A program made the position numbers and the translations under genes. The notes beneath the pieces were generated by a model that was given only the letters and a program-made list of their open reading frames with translations, searched no databases and was not told the origin of the DNA. A stretch of DNA of 64,000 nucleotides, from the NCBI GenBank assembly GCA_028023455.1, contig JAQFVV010012546.1:2658081-2722080 (forward strand), in the 5' to 3' direction. The DNA comes from Epiperipatus broadwayi. Its lineage: Eukaryota; Onychophora; Udeonychophora; Euonychophora; Peripatidae. Positions 49,650 to 60,277 of the stretch are shown piece after piece (the first letter of the stretch is position 1; each line of letters starts with the position of its first letter).

Positions 49650-50281
49650 AGTAGGTGTATATATATGTACAAATAAAGAGTTTTGATAAAAAGTGTTTAA
49701 AACAGGTTGGATAAATTGTATTTATAGGATATTATGGCAAAAATAAAGAAAAGTGTGATTTTGGTAATATTCATCTAAATAACTTCATTACTCAATTTTA
49801 ATTGTAAGTGTAGATGTAATGTTAAATTTTCTGTCTGAAAGCAACCTGAATAATTAGATAAAAAGGTTCTATTGGTGCTACTCTGTCACCTACTTAACAT
49901 AATACCTTTAAAACTGCACTATATATGTTAATTTACACTATATCATTAAAATCAAGATAATAGATTTTATTTGATATTTACAGTTCAAATAATATGCATT
50001 GTCAATTGTAATGTTCCAATGAAAATAAGAGCAAAATGTCTCTTCACCATTTCTTTAGATCTAGGAATATAAATAATTCAATTTAGTTTCATATTTTTAA
50101 AATTCATATTATTCTTAATTCAAATTATTTTTTTCTCTTTTGTTTTCTCACATATATCTATCAATAGCTTAAAATTACTTTTTTTATTATTAATTGTATT
50201 GTAAGCAATGTAAAATAATTCAAGATAAATTATTTTGCAACTTTGTAAAAAAAAATCAAATTAAATTTTTTTAAAGCTTTT

Positions 50282-50855
50282 TATAAAACATTATTGAGAT
50301 ATTATCTTATATAGCACTATGTTTTTTATGTAATAGTAATATTAGCAATTAATCCAATGAACATGTGCTTTAAGAATAAATTATAAATGAATATTCTCAA
50401 TTTTTCCAGACATGAGATATAGTATTTTAGAAAGAATGGAATGAATCATCCATTCTTTCAACCCAAACGTTTATGTATGAGCAAATCTTAAGTGTGTGGA
50501 AAAAAGAGCATGAAGATGTTAAACAATCACTTTAAATTACATTTGCTATGTATGTTTAATTTCAACTAAAGAATGATGGTTAGTAAATTGTAAAGGTTTA
50601 GCAAGTGTCACTCGTTCAAACATAACAAATGTAATTTAAAGTGATTGTTCAACACCTTCATGCTCTTATTTCCACACACTTAAGATTTGCCCATACATAA
50701 ACATTTGGGTGCAAAAAATGGGTGATTCATGCCATTCTTTCTAAAATACTATATCTCATGTCTGGAAAAATTTAGAGTATTCATTTATAATTTATCTTTA
50801 AAGCACATGTGCATTGGCTTAATCGCTAATATTACTATTACTATAAAACATTATT
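50282..50855. mobile_element. Fold-back element with 14-bp TSD
   Basis: Perfect 14-bp repeats TATAAAACATTATT lie at 50282-50295 and 50842-50855. The arms are about 230 bp each (AACATGTGCTTTAAGAATAA, CATGAGATATAGTATTTTAG, ATTACATTTG and inverses) around a centre near 50575. No coding part; no ribozyme core recognised. Confidence 0.82.
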
Positions 50856-50867
50856 CTAAAATTGCAT

Positions 50868-52055
50868 TACACCTGGGTCTTGTTTTACGCGATAGATAGG
50901 TTCCTCAGAAAACACGCGCAAATGAAATCGCACAAAAATAGATGTAACTTACATTGAAAAGGGGGGGATGCGGTCTGTGATTTTTCAAAATTCGCGTAAA
51001 AGCAAAGCACCAACGTAAAATTACTTTAAAATTTGCGCAAAAAAAAAAATAAGGAAATAAAATATGACTAATAAAAAATTTCAAATTTGAAAAAAAATGA
51101 TACAAGACCTTTTTTTAACTATAATATTTAATTTTATTCAAAATAATATATTTTTATGCATAATTTACAGTACAGTAATTTAAATTTTTTTATACATGTT
51201 TTAATTATTATCACCCAAAAAGACGTTCATTTGCAAACTAGTAAAAAATCAGATTCTCATGTGAAGTGATGTATTTGGATTCTCCTTAAACAATGTCAAG
51301 AATATCTCAGCAATTATTCTCACAAGAGGAAATACAACTAGTGCCAAGTTCACTCTCATGTTGTGTTAATGGTTTTCTGTTGACGACAATGATGATTTTA
51401 TTAATTGTTTATGAACTTAGACTTATGATAATAAAAAGACATTTATTCACCACTGCTGGGAAAAATTTAATTAAAACTAACAACTAAAAATTAAATTCTT
51501 ATTTTTGTCTTGAATTTTCAATTCCGTTTAAAAATCAAATTTCGTTTTACATCACATTAATTTCAAGTCGCCCGTAAGTAATTTTTAATTTGTTAATTAC
51601 AATTAAAAATCAGATTTTAATTGTGCCCACTGCTATTACTGACCTTTTAAAAATAAACTTGTGGACACTAAATGATTAATAATTGATTACATTCTTTTTT
51701 AAAAAGCAAAAACAGAATGTGATTTAAAATGCAAAATTAACACGCACAATGTTTGAACAAATTTACATTATAATCGTGTAAAATTTAATGTGTGTATACA
51801 TAAAATGTGGACATCATGATTTTAATTTCATTATTGCATAAAATCTTACTATTATAAAGCACTGAAAATATTGAAATTACTAAGATGAAAGTCGAATTCC
51901 AATAATGTGCTATTACTTTCAATATAACGTAAATGCACGAAATTTATTATTTAAAGTAATAGCGCATTATCGGACTTCGCCTTCCGGTGAAAAAAAAAAT
52001 TGCGTAACTTCAAAATCGTGTTAAATAAGTCAGCGTAAAAAGAGACCCAAGGGTA
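50868..52055. mobile_element. Tigger/pogo-like non-autonomous DNA transposon
   Basis: The element (50870-52053, 1184 bp) is flanked by TA on both sides. Left end CACCTGGGTCTTGTTTTACG, with CGATAGATAGGTTCCTCAGA; complement of the right end CCCTTGGGTCTCTTTTTACG. The TTTTACGCG...GATAGGTTCC motif is typical of Tigger-type termini in animals. The inside has small frames only, none resembling a transposase. The TIRs are diverged, so the copy is old. Confidence 0.72.
51893..51967. repeat. 75-bp hairpin inside the Tigger-like element
   Basis: AATAATGTGCTATTACTTT pairs with AAAGTAATAGCGCATTATC across a 26-nt loop. Possibly a small nested MITE or part of the parent element. Confidence 0.6.
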
Positions 52056-52059
52056 TATT

Positions 52060-52600
52060 GTATTGTGATCATTATCTGTAAATATTTTTGTTAACCTAAA
52101 CTTTTAGTGTTCATATAAAAAGTATTTATTCAGAAAGACAAATCATTATATTTAAAGCTAATCAAAGTCATATTAATAATTCTATCATTAGAATTAACCA
52201 TTTCATTCCTGGTTTTCCATTTCTATTACTATCACTAGTGTCTCCAAGAATTGTATACTGACTAGCTTATGATACAAACAAAATCAAATGGCTTTAGGTT
52301 TAATCTATTCAAGTATTACCTAGATAATTTATTTGCTATATTATCAAAATTATTATTATTCAGTAAAAAATACCAATGTTCTTTTCTATCATTTTTTTAG
52401 TAACTAATGTATACATCCATAGAGTGACAACATTGTTTATATCTTCATTATCAGATTTAGATTTGTATAGATCCTATTATCATAATTACTGTCTTTTTTA
52501 TATTTAAGAGGAATTTTATTTAAAATTACTGTCCTTACTAAATATTCATTATTATAAATTACTCTCTACAATGAGTTGGCAATATAATGTATATTTAGAT
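52060..52600. other. AT-rich non-coding DNA
   Basis: Nothing recognised between the Tigger-like element and SINE copy 5. Confidence 0.5.
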
Positions 52601-52608
52601 ACATTTTT

Positions 52609-52720
52609 GTCAAGCGTTGTTAGCCGAGAGGTCAGCGCAGCTGCCTTGGAAGCAAGCAGTTGGTTGCAGACGGTGGTTGCGGGATCGCCTCCCGGTAGAT
52701 GTCATGACATATGGGAAAAA
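52609..52720 (+). mobile_element. tRNA-derived SINE, copy 5
   Basis: GTCAAGCGTTGTTAGCCGAG, a GCAAGCAGTTGGTTGCAGAC insertion between the arms, B-box-like GGGATCGCCTCCC, and GTCATGACATATGGGAAAAA. Likely imperfect TSD: ATACATTTTT before, ATGCATTTCT after. Among the least diverged copies at its 5' end. Confidence 0.85.
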
Positions 52721-52739
52721 AATGCATTTCTCCCAAGAA

Positions 52740-53700
52740 GCTGCATAACTTTAATTTTATCTACATCCAATGCTTGATATTCACTTTTTATGCGTTTTTA
52801 TAATAAAATTACTTTATAGTTAGAATGTGGAATTGGAAAATTTGTTGAGCATGCCACTATTAAATAAATAACTAAACCAAACTATATTTAAGTACATGAA
52901 ACTTATAAATCAGCAGTCCAAATATTTAATGATGTAAAAATTAAAAGGAAGAAACTAATTGGCAATTTAAAAGCATTATTGCAGTATGCAAATGGAACGA
53001 TAAAAGAGATTCGCTTTGTCTTTCTAATGTAAACGTTTTGAATAATCAATGTTTAAAAATTAAATATAATTAAAATTAAAGTGATTAGTCCTATATGTAA
53101 TTTGATAAAATAAATAAATTTTATATTAAAAAACATCAGATTGATCTAAATTTTTTAAATTAATTTTTTAAATAAAAAAATTGTTTATATATATTTGTAA
53201 TAGGATATATATATATATATTATTAAATGTAAAATACAGCACCCGTTATAAAATATTATATATATATAAAATTTAACGGCCGTTAAAATTGTATATATAT
53301 ATTGTAATGTTCAAACATAGACAATTCAATTATTTACAATGGGTGCCACCTGACTTTAAGCTTCAGGAAATAAATCAACACTTGTAAATATAAAGACAAT
53401 ATTTTATTTAATATAACAACATAACCACTACACAGCCACATTTATAATGTCAAACTAAATCTCAGAGAACATAAGTTACTTTCAATGAATGATGACAGAC
53501 CTCACAATGTTATTTAAACAAGTTAACAAATTATGCATTAATAATTTATTTACAAGGATACTTATTAATTGATGTACAACTTATTTCTTTAATAAAACTA
53601 ACAAATCATGTAACAGTAATGTATTTACAAAGTATAATCATTAATCTATATGCAATTTATTTTTTTAATAAAATCCTTTAATTTTTATACATCATAGTAT
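52740..53700. other. AT-rich DNA with a 16-bp perfect palindrome
   Basis: TTTAACGGCCGTTAAA at 53272-53287 is a perfect palindrome and the only GC-rich point in a TATATA-rich stretch. It lies between GCACCCGTTAT (53240) and AATGGGTGCCA (53338), which may be decayed terminal inverted repeats of a small element. No gene. Confidence 0.45.
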
Positions 53701-53877
53701 CAATGTGTTTATAGCCAATAAACATCACATGACCACCACTTCTTATGTTTGTGTATAACTTTTGTTAAAACAGGCAAAACTCACTATATGTATTGCCACG
53801 CACAGCAAGCTAGAGTAATCAATGGATGCCAGAAGGCTTGTGCATAAAATCCCCATCTAGTACCTACTCATACAATA

Positions 53878-53919
53878 TCCCCAGACTAGTTTCTGGCTTG
53901 TGACCTTCGTCAGTGATGA
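53878..53919 (-). ncRNA. Hammerhead-like ribozyme, family A
   Basis: Minus strand: UCAUCA, CUGACGA, A, stem II GGU-CACAA-GCC, A, GAA, ACUAGU (palindromic stem III), C, UGGGGA. Stem I carries a mismatch and stem II one G-U type pair. Extra A residues flank stem II. Confidence 0.62.
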
Positions 53920-53956
53920 GCCTTGGATATAGGTGCAGTGCTCTCAGATCCAAGGC

Positions 53957-53998
53957 TCCTCACTGACGAAGGCCACAAGCCAGAAAGTAGTCTGGGGA
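53957..53998 (+). ncRNA. Hammerhead-like ribozyme, family A
   Basis: UCCUCA, CUGACGA, A, stem II GGC-CACAA-GCC, A, GAA, AGUAGU, C, UGGGGA. Stem I UCCUCA/UGGGGA pairs over 6 bp with one G-U. The core boxes are intact; an A-A mismatch adjoins stem II and stem III has lost its palindrome. Same cleavage position (C) as at 46994. Confidence 0.65.
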
Positions 53999-54616
53999 TA
54001 TTGGATGAGTAGACACTAGATAGGGATTTTATGCACAAGCTTTCTGGCATCCATTGATTACTCTAGCTTGCTGTGTGTGGCAATACGTATAGTGAGTTTT
54101 GCCTGTTTTAATAACCTGTTTATAGATAATATAACTCATTCAATGTACATTTAACCCTGAAATCAATAAACTTAAATATAAATCCATGCATGTATGAATT
54201 TATTAATATATAAAAACATTTCTTTGACTCGTATATCTTCTAATAGTTACACATACATATGCTCTATATGGGATAGATATCAACACTGTATTTATCACAA
54301 TAATCATAAGGAATGTTTTTTTAGATCTGAATCCTTAATATAATCTCTTGTATAATATTAACTATAAAGGGATGTCCTTTTGGTCCTTACCTTAACTAAA
54401 TAAAGCAACTATACAATAATTATACAAAGGGACCTTTTGGTTTTAAACCTGATTTAAACGACTATAATTTATACTGGGATGATTCATTCTGAAATCAATC
54501 CTTAATTTATTCAGTTAATAGGAATATATTTTCCCATATGGATGTGAACATATGTAAATTATTAAATATTGGGTAAATATATATATATATATAACACATA
54601 ATTACTCTATAAAACT

Positions 54617-54658
54617 GCTTTAATATGTCACCCAGCAGAGTGGTTTTCATCAGAAAGC
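54617..54658 (-). ncRNA. Hammerhead-like motif, degraded arm
   Basis: Minus strand: GCUUU, CUGAUGA, A, AACCAC-UCUG-CUGGGU, GACA, UAUU, AAAGC. The GAAA box is GACA and stem II has mismatches. Partner of 55519-55560. Confidence 0.5.
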
Positions 54659-55518
54659 AAAATGGCTATTTCCAAAATTTAAGCACTAAATTATTACAGA
54701 TAGTTACGTATCAGATAACAAAACTAATTCCCATAGGCTAAAAATCTTTAAAAACTTTGTATAATATATATATATTTACAAAACTTTGTATAAAAAATAC
54801 TAAAAAAATTATTTCACAAAAAACTTATTTTAAAAAACTAAAACAATACATACATTATATATTAAAATATATCAAAAACTATAAAAATATACTATTATAT
54901 ATGTACACACCAAAAAATTGTATATATATTTTACTATATGTATTTTACTATATACATATATATTTTATATATTTTTTATATTTATTCCACTTCGTACTAG
55001 TCCACCTATAAAATAATTATCTAAGAAACAAAAAAAATAAAATTCCTAGGAAATCAGGTAATTCAAATTACCTGGTTTTCTAGGGATTTGTTTTTTTTTG
55101 TTTCCTATATTTCCTAGGGATTTTTTTTTTTTTTTGTTTCCTAGATAATTATTTTATAGGCGGACTAGCACGAAGTGGAATAAATATAAAATATATATAT
55201 AAGATTTATATGTATATATTAAAATACATATAGTAGAATATATACATATATATATAGTTTTTTTTGGTGTGTATATATATAAAATAGTATATTTTTATTG
55301 TTTTTTTGATATATTTTAATATATAATGTAAGTATGGTTTTAGTTTTTTAAAATAAGTTTTTTGTGAAATAATTTTTTAAGTATTTTTTATACAAAGTTT
55401 TGTAAATATATATTATACAAAGTTTTTAATGATTTTTAGCCTATAAGAATTAGTTTTGTTATCTGATATGTAACTGTCTGTAATATTTTAGTGCTTAAAT
55501 TCTGGAAACAGCCATTTT

Positions 55519-55560
55519 GCTTTCTGATGAAAACCAGTCTGCTGGTTGAAATATTAAAGC
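55519..55560 (+). ncRNA. Hammerhead-like ribozyme with perfect stems
   Basis: GCUUU, CUGAUGA, A, stem II AACCAG-UCUG-CUGGUU (6 bp, perfect), GAA, AUAU (self-complementary stem III), U, AAAGC. Stem I GCUUU/AAAGC is perfect and can extend outward by one U-A pair. Only the additional A between CUGAUGA and stem II departs from the canonical fold. A dimer through AUAU/AUAU would be needed for a stable stem III. Confidence 0.68.
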
Positions 55561-55599
55561 AGTTTTATAGAGAAGTAATTCTGTGTTTTTATTATGTTT

Positions 55600-56050
55600 T
55601 TATTTTTCTTTTAGTTAGTTCATATATTTATTATTTTCATAGATTCTTTATATATATAAATTTATCTCAATAAAATATAATTTTCAGTAACCAAATATAA
55701 GTTTAACTATGAACAAATGAGACTAATAGAAATAATTATATTGTTAACTACAGTTATTTAAGACTTAGGCAATTTATATGTGTGTATTGCATTTACAGGT
55801 TTATCATTGTTAATTTATTTTTTCTCTTATTAATAACTTGTATAAAATTTGCATACATATGCTTAGTGCACATTATTTTTTTTTTTTTAAGTGACAGATT
55901 CTTTCAAAATAATATCCAGATAACAAGCATTATTTACAAATTCAGATTAGGTAAAATAAAGTACTAATCAGACTTTAAATGTAAGACTCATCAAAACAAA
56001 ATAATTGTCATTTACTTCTTTCTGACAAATATTAAAAGTCCCTTTATCAT
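55600..56050. other. AT-rich non-coding DNA
   Basis: No feature recognised between the two fold-back elements. Confidence 0.5.
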
Positions 56051-56053
56051 GAT

Positions 56054-56279
56054 AATACAGTCTTCATAAATATTACCAAAATCACACTTTTCTTTATTTT
56101 TGCTGTAATATCCTATAAATCCAATTATCCAACCTGCTTCAAACACTTTTTAGCAAAACCATTTATTTCTACATTTATATATACCTACATTTCGACTGAC
56201 CTGCAGTCTTCTTCAAATAAAGAGTTTTGCTAAAAAGTGTTTGAAGCAGGTTGGATAATTGTATTTATAATACAATCTT
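56054..56279 (-). mobile_element. Fold-back element family B2, copy 2, with 11-bp TSD
   Basis: The element (56065-56268) is the reverse of 49499-49772 with a central deletion: the 3' extension (ACCAAAATCACACTTTTCTT) is on the left, and the right arm (GAGTTTTGCTAAAAAGTGTT) ends GGATAATTGTATTTAT. TSD AATACA(A/G)TCTT at 56054-56064 and 56269-56279. One hammerhead core remains at 56190-56216. Confidence 0.82.
56190..56216 (-). ncRNA. Hammerhead-like core at the deletion junction
   Basis: Minus strand: UUGAAGA, A, GACUG-CAGGU-CAGUC, GAAAUGUAGG. The first base of the CUGANGA box is U, because the centre of the element is deleted there. Confidence 0.5.
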
Positions 56280-56284
56280 GTAAT

Positions 56285-57190
56285 ATATAGCTGTTTTTTT
56301 TTTTTTTTTTAAAAAAAAAACATTTCTTTATTTCAGCTAGAGTTATTTCAAAGTATCATTCAAAAGTTGTTAAGATTAGATCTAGCTAACTTTTATTTGT
56401 ATTGTTCTTTTTTATTCACAGTGCATAGTGAAAATCATGGGATTTGAATGAAGAAGTATACCAATTCAAACAGAAGAAAATCTAATTTTATAAGAAGAAA
56501 AGTTACTTCATTTTTGCACACTCATTTTAGTTCCTTTTTTTAAAAAAAAAAATCAGATTTGCATGATACTATGCTTGGAAGAATTTTTTTATTGAAACGA
56601 ACAATCTATTATTCATTTCAATATATATATGCAAATTTTTTTTCTCTTAAACCATGTATTATTTTGTATTACTTTTCCATGCTTTGATGAAAAAACATCT
56701 GCCATTGTCAACTTTTTAAAGAAAAAATCATTAAATCTTATGTAGTACTGAGATTGACTGTGAGGTAAAGAAAATACTTTGTGTACATCATATAACTATG
56801 AAAATATTAAATATAATAGTATATGTATGTATGTATATACCATATATCTATCTTTCTTATTGCATTGCCAAATCCATATAATATTGATGTCATTTATGTT
56901 CTTTATTACATTTTACAATGCTTTTTTACAGATGGAAAATAATTAAGCATATAAATGATATTATTATTATATATACTAAATACATTACATGAAGAAGACC
57001 ACTGGGGAGTTGAAATGGGAACCTATTTTTCAAAATATGGAATAATAAAATATTACATTTGTATTGTGTAAATTGTATAGAATAATGCATTATTATTGTT
57101 TATTTATATTACTACTAATAATAATATATGCAAGTAAACTATAAGTAATTGTAATAAAAAATAAAGAAGTAGTTTTATTGTGTAAGATTT
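56285..57190. other. AT-rich DNA with one doubtful hammerhead trace
   Basis: 56992-57022 (UGAAGA, AGACCACUGGGGAGUU, GAAAUGGG) has the order of the hammerhead boxes but stem II does not pair. Otherwise featureless. Confidence 0.35.
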
Positions 57191-57194
57191 TATA

Positions 57195-57290
57195 ATTTTT
57201 TTTTAAGTGCTTTGCCCAAAATGGACTTGATCCAATGATTTTACGCTCCAGAGTTTGGCACTTCACCACTGTATTTAAACCCCACAAAAG
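57195..57290 (-). mobile_element. Possible second tRNA-derived SINE
   Basis: Minus strand: GTGGGGTTTAAATACAGTGG, CAAACTCTGGAGCG, a B-box-like GGATCAAGTCC, GGGCAAAGCACTTAAAAAAA. The A-rich 3' end and B-box-like element suggest a tRNA-related retroposon different from the copies above. No TSD established. Confidence 0.35.
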
Positions 57291-57890
57291 ATTTAAATAT
57301 TTTTATCCATGTTAAAAAAAAGTATGATAACTTTCCCAATAGTGATAAATCATTTATCATTTTACAAACCATAAGCTTGTGGTTAAGACCTGTAGAGTCC
57401 CTACTATCACTATCAAATATAAGTATCAGTTATGAAGAGTCTGAAAGGTTATTCCGTCTGACATTGTGGATTAGATTGAAATTATAAAAATTAATATTTA
57501 TTCATAGAATTAAAAGTGATGCTTACTTTGCTTAATTTACATATCAACTATCTATTATCTAAATATGGTTACAATAATATGACTGAATATTAATGTTAAG
57601 GAAAATTGACACTTTAATTGACAATGGGTATTCAGAAAGTCTTCACCAGCTACACATTTTATCATAATTAGCATTTAAGTTGTTAATTATATAAATAATG
57701 AAGAGAACAGTAATCATCAAATTATGCAATAAACAATCAGAAATACTCATTTATATGCTATTTGTGGTAAATATTGTTACGCACAATGATTAAGCAGATA
57801 ATGCATGTCCATTTTTAAAATTGAAACTCCATCTTAAATTCCACTTATTGGGAGGAAGCTGGGCTTTTTTTTTCAAAAAGATTATGTAAT

Positions 57891-58356
57891 TACAAGCTTA
57901 AAACTCTCCATACAGTAGCGCCACCCTGTGCCAACCAGAACAGTCAATGGATGCCAGAAGGCTTGTACATAAAATCCCTATCCAGTGCCTACTCATCCAA
58001 TATCCCCAGACTAGTTTCTGGCTTGTGGCCTTTGTCAGTAAGGAACATCGGATTTGAGAGCACAGCACCTAGATCTTAGGATCTAATGCACCCCCCCCAC
58101 ACACACACACACAGAAACCACCTTTTAACTCTACTTAACTACAAAACTATGAGAATAAAATTGAAAACACAATAATATTTTAAATCTAAGCTCAATAGGA
58201 TATGGATTTTAAGCACAAGCCTTCTGGCATCCATTGATTGCTCTGGTTGGCACAGGGTGGCACTACTCTATGGAGAGTTTTGCCTTGTTTATTAACAATT
58301 ATGTGCTAGTATGAGAGATAGTGATCATGTGATGTTTAGTGGTTTAATGACAAGCC
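57891..58356 (+). mobile_element. Fold-back element family A, copy 4
   Basis: The arms (CAGTCAATGGATGCCAGAAG, ACTCATCCAATATCCCCAGA and inverses) enclose a centre with a C-run and CACACACA. The right end ...GATCATGTGATGTTTAGTGG is the complete family A 3' end; the left starts at AAAACTCTCCATACAG. A weak TSD (T/G)ACAAGC may flank it. One hammerhead remains in the left arm. Confidence 0.75.
58003..58044 (-). ncRNA. Hammerhead-like ribozyme, family A, core mutated
   Basis: Minus strand: UCCUUA, CUGACAA, A, GGC-CACAA-GCC, A, GAA, ACUAGU, C, UGGGGA. Stems I and III are intact, but G8 is A. Confidence 0.6.
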
Positions 58357-58359
58357 TAT

Positions 58360-59990
58360 TATTAAGGTCAACAATTTACAATTATAATATATTTGTAAAC
58401 TTCAGTGATTTAATAATGATCCATAAAAGTACGTAATTCAGATACATTCTATTTTTTTTAATAATTTTTAATTAATGACCCATTTTTTCTCTTTTGTGAA
58501 ATTAAATACTTGAGTTCAGATATTTTTTATCATTGCAGTATAATTATTGTATTTTTATTAAAATATTTTTGAACAATTAAAACAATCAGTTTGATTTTAT
58601 TATTTATTTTCTATCAATCCTCTCTAAATATTTTATTTTTTTTTAAATGTTATTAGATTTTAGACAGTGTTAGCTGGCTACTCTTTTTTTTCTCATTACA
58701 AGCCCTAAGAGCAATCTTATCAATAAAATATTGTGCTACAACTCTTTGTTGAACACATATTTCTTTAGATTTGCAATCTTCATAGTAATTTGCTCTAATT
58801 TTATCAACATGTTTTCCAATTTTGAGCAGTTTTATACTTTTGCCAATTATTTTCACCCTTTAGTTTTGAACCAGAATATAACATATTTAGTTTGGCCTTG
58901 TTCATTTTCAGTCCAGCAAACCAACCAAATTACCATATTGTTATGCCTCACTTCTTTTTATTTATGCCCTTGATGTGGTTTGGGAATCAGAGAATCTTTT
59001 CAAAAATTGATTATAATATTATCTGAATTCTTTTTTTTATTTTAGTCTATCTAGTTTAGGATGTTCATCATGACCTCAAACCAAAACTAGATGACTCAAT
59101 GTTAAAAGTGAATCTTTGACACAATAATCATAGTAATCGTACTCTTGTACAATTGCTTCATTCTCTGTTTTAATTTTCTGTTTGGCTTCTTTAATAAGAT
59201 TTTTTTTTTCATTGAGATTTCATAATGTTGCAGATATTTTACTTACTGAAGTATAATGGAAGCAGATTTTATTTGGTGAAGAATTTGTAAAATGTTTTTT
59301 GAAAGTATTCCAGATATTAATATAGAAAGTTTTATCGTTTCTCTTATTAAAATGGTTCAGTGATATGGAGTTATAAATCCCTTTACTCGGTGACCTTGTT
59401 TTAAAATGTAGAAAACTTACATTTTTCTTAATGAATACATTAATGTTAATGAAACATTTTAATCATAGAAATATATTACTGACATCATAATTGATTATTT
59501 GAGATCATCACCTTCCCAAAAAGCATTATTAATCAAGGTAGTTATAATTTTTTTAAATGTATGGGGAAACAAATCAGCTTTTAAACATTTATCATATAAC
59601 CAAACTTGTATATTTTTAAGTGGATATTCTCAACCCTAAATTATCTTAATGAAAAAGACAAACAAAATATTAAAGAGCAGACCTAGGAATCTTGGGGATG
59701 GATTGGGAAATCACTTGGAAAGCCATTATTACTCTCTGCATGAGTTAGGTACCATTGTTTCTGAAAATTCGACCCAGATTATTGATCCTAGAAGTTTTTT
59801 CATTTTTTTTTTAAAATCAAATTGCATCTATGTAAAAAACTGTAAAAGTGATACTAAAATAATTGTGCAATTTTATTTTTTTTCTTTTTGGTTGTTAGTT
59901 GTTTTTTTTTTTTTTTAATTTATGATATTTTTAAAGTGTCTTCTTTTTTATTTATTTAAGTTTTGCTAGAAGATAAAAAAAATTGGAGAG
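58360..59990. other. AT-rich DNA, possibly a decayed LINE on the minus strand
   Basis: Minus-strand frames around 58653-58856 ([19 protein letters not shown]) and near 59190 (IKEAKQKIKTENEAIVQEY) are lysine- and glutamate-rich like linker regions of retrotransposon ORF2 proteins, but no catalytic block is visible. I do not assign a family. Confidence 0.3.
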
Positions 59991-59993
59991 TAA

Positions 59994-60110
59994 TTTTTTT
60001 TTTTTTTTTCATATGTCATAGCATCGGCCAGGAGGGGAACCCACAACCGTCTGCAACCAACTTCTTGCTTGCAAGGCGGCTGTGATAACCTCTCGGCTAA
60101 CAACGCTTCT
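59994..60110 (-). mobile_element. tRNA-derived SINE, copy 6
   Basis: Minus strand: AGCGTTGTTAGCCGAGAGGT, GCAAGCAAGAAGTTGGTTGC, GGTTGTGGGTTCCCCTCCTG, GATGCTATGACATATG and a long A-tail. The TSD is obscured by A-runs. Confidence 0.85.
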
Positions 60111-60277
60111 GACTTTTTACCAAAAAAAAATGGCGCTCATTAGATATCACTTTTGTCTCATATTTTTTGAGTTAATTTCCTTTCCTTTTCTACACATTAT
60201 AATATCTTTTAATACTCACTGAAATCGTCATATAGATCAAAAAAGACACTGCAACTTCTAAACACAAACATAATATT

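Larger units (their letters stand above)
49488..49783 (+). mobile_element. Fold-back element family B2, copy 1, with 11-bp TSD
   Basis: The element (49499-49772) starts TACAATTTATCCAACCTGC; its arms contain TTTAGCAAAACTCTTTATTT and the cores below. The sense arm runs on through CAAAAATAAAGAAAAGTGTG, which is also present in copy 2 (56065), giving the 3' end. TSD CA(C/T)CTAAATAA at 49488-49498 and 49773-49783. Confidence 0.85.
53706..54125 (-). mobile_element. Fold-back element family A, copy 3, with 9-bp TSD
   Basis: The most complete family A copy (53715-54116) with TSD TGTTTATAG at 53706-53714 and 54117-54125. Left end CCAATAAACATCACATGACC; right end stops at GCCTGTTTTAATAACC. Both arms keep the hammerhead (53878-53919 minus, 53957-53998 plus) around a GGATATAGGTGCAGTGCTCT centre. 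As with copy 1, the long end is on the left. Confidence 0.85.
54590..55590 (+). mobile_element. 1-kb fold-back element with hammerhead motifs in both arms
   Basis: Arms of about 450 bp (from CATAATTACTCTATAAAACT to TATAAAATAATTATCTA, and inverse) surround a loop of about 100 bp containing CCTAGGAAATCAGGTAATTC and its partial inverse. The centre is A/T-rich and non-coding. The outer part of each arm carries a hammerhead motif. TSD not found. Confidence 0.75.

Noticed and set aside
56992-57022. Hammerhead trace UGAAGA ... GAAAUGGG
   Set aside because: Stem II cannot pair and there is no fold-back partner, so it is at most a relic.
58653-59250. Possible LINE linker region on the minus strand
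   Set aside because: Lysine-rich frames are expected by chance in this composition, and no catalytic or endonuclease block is visible.
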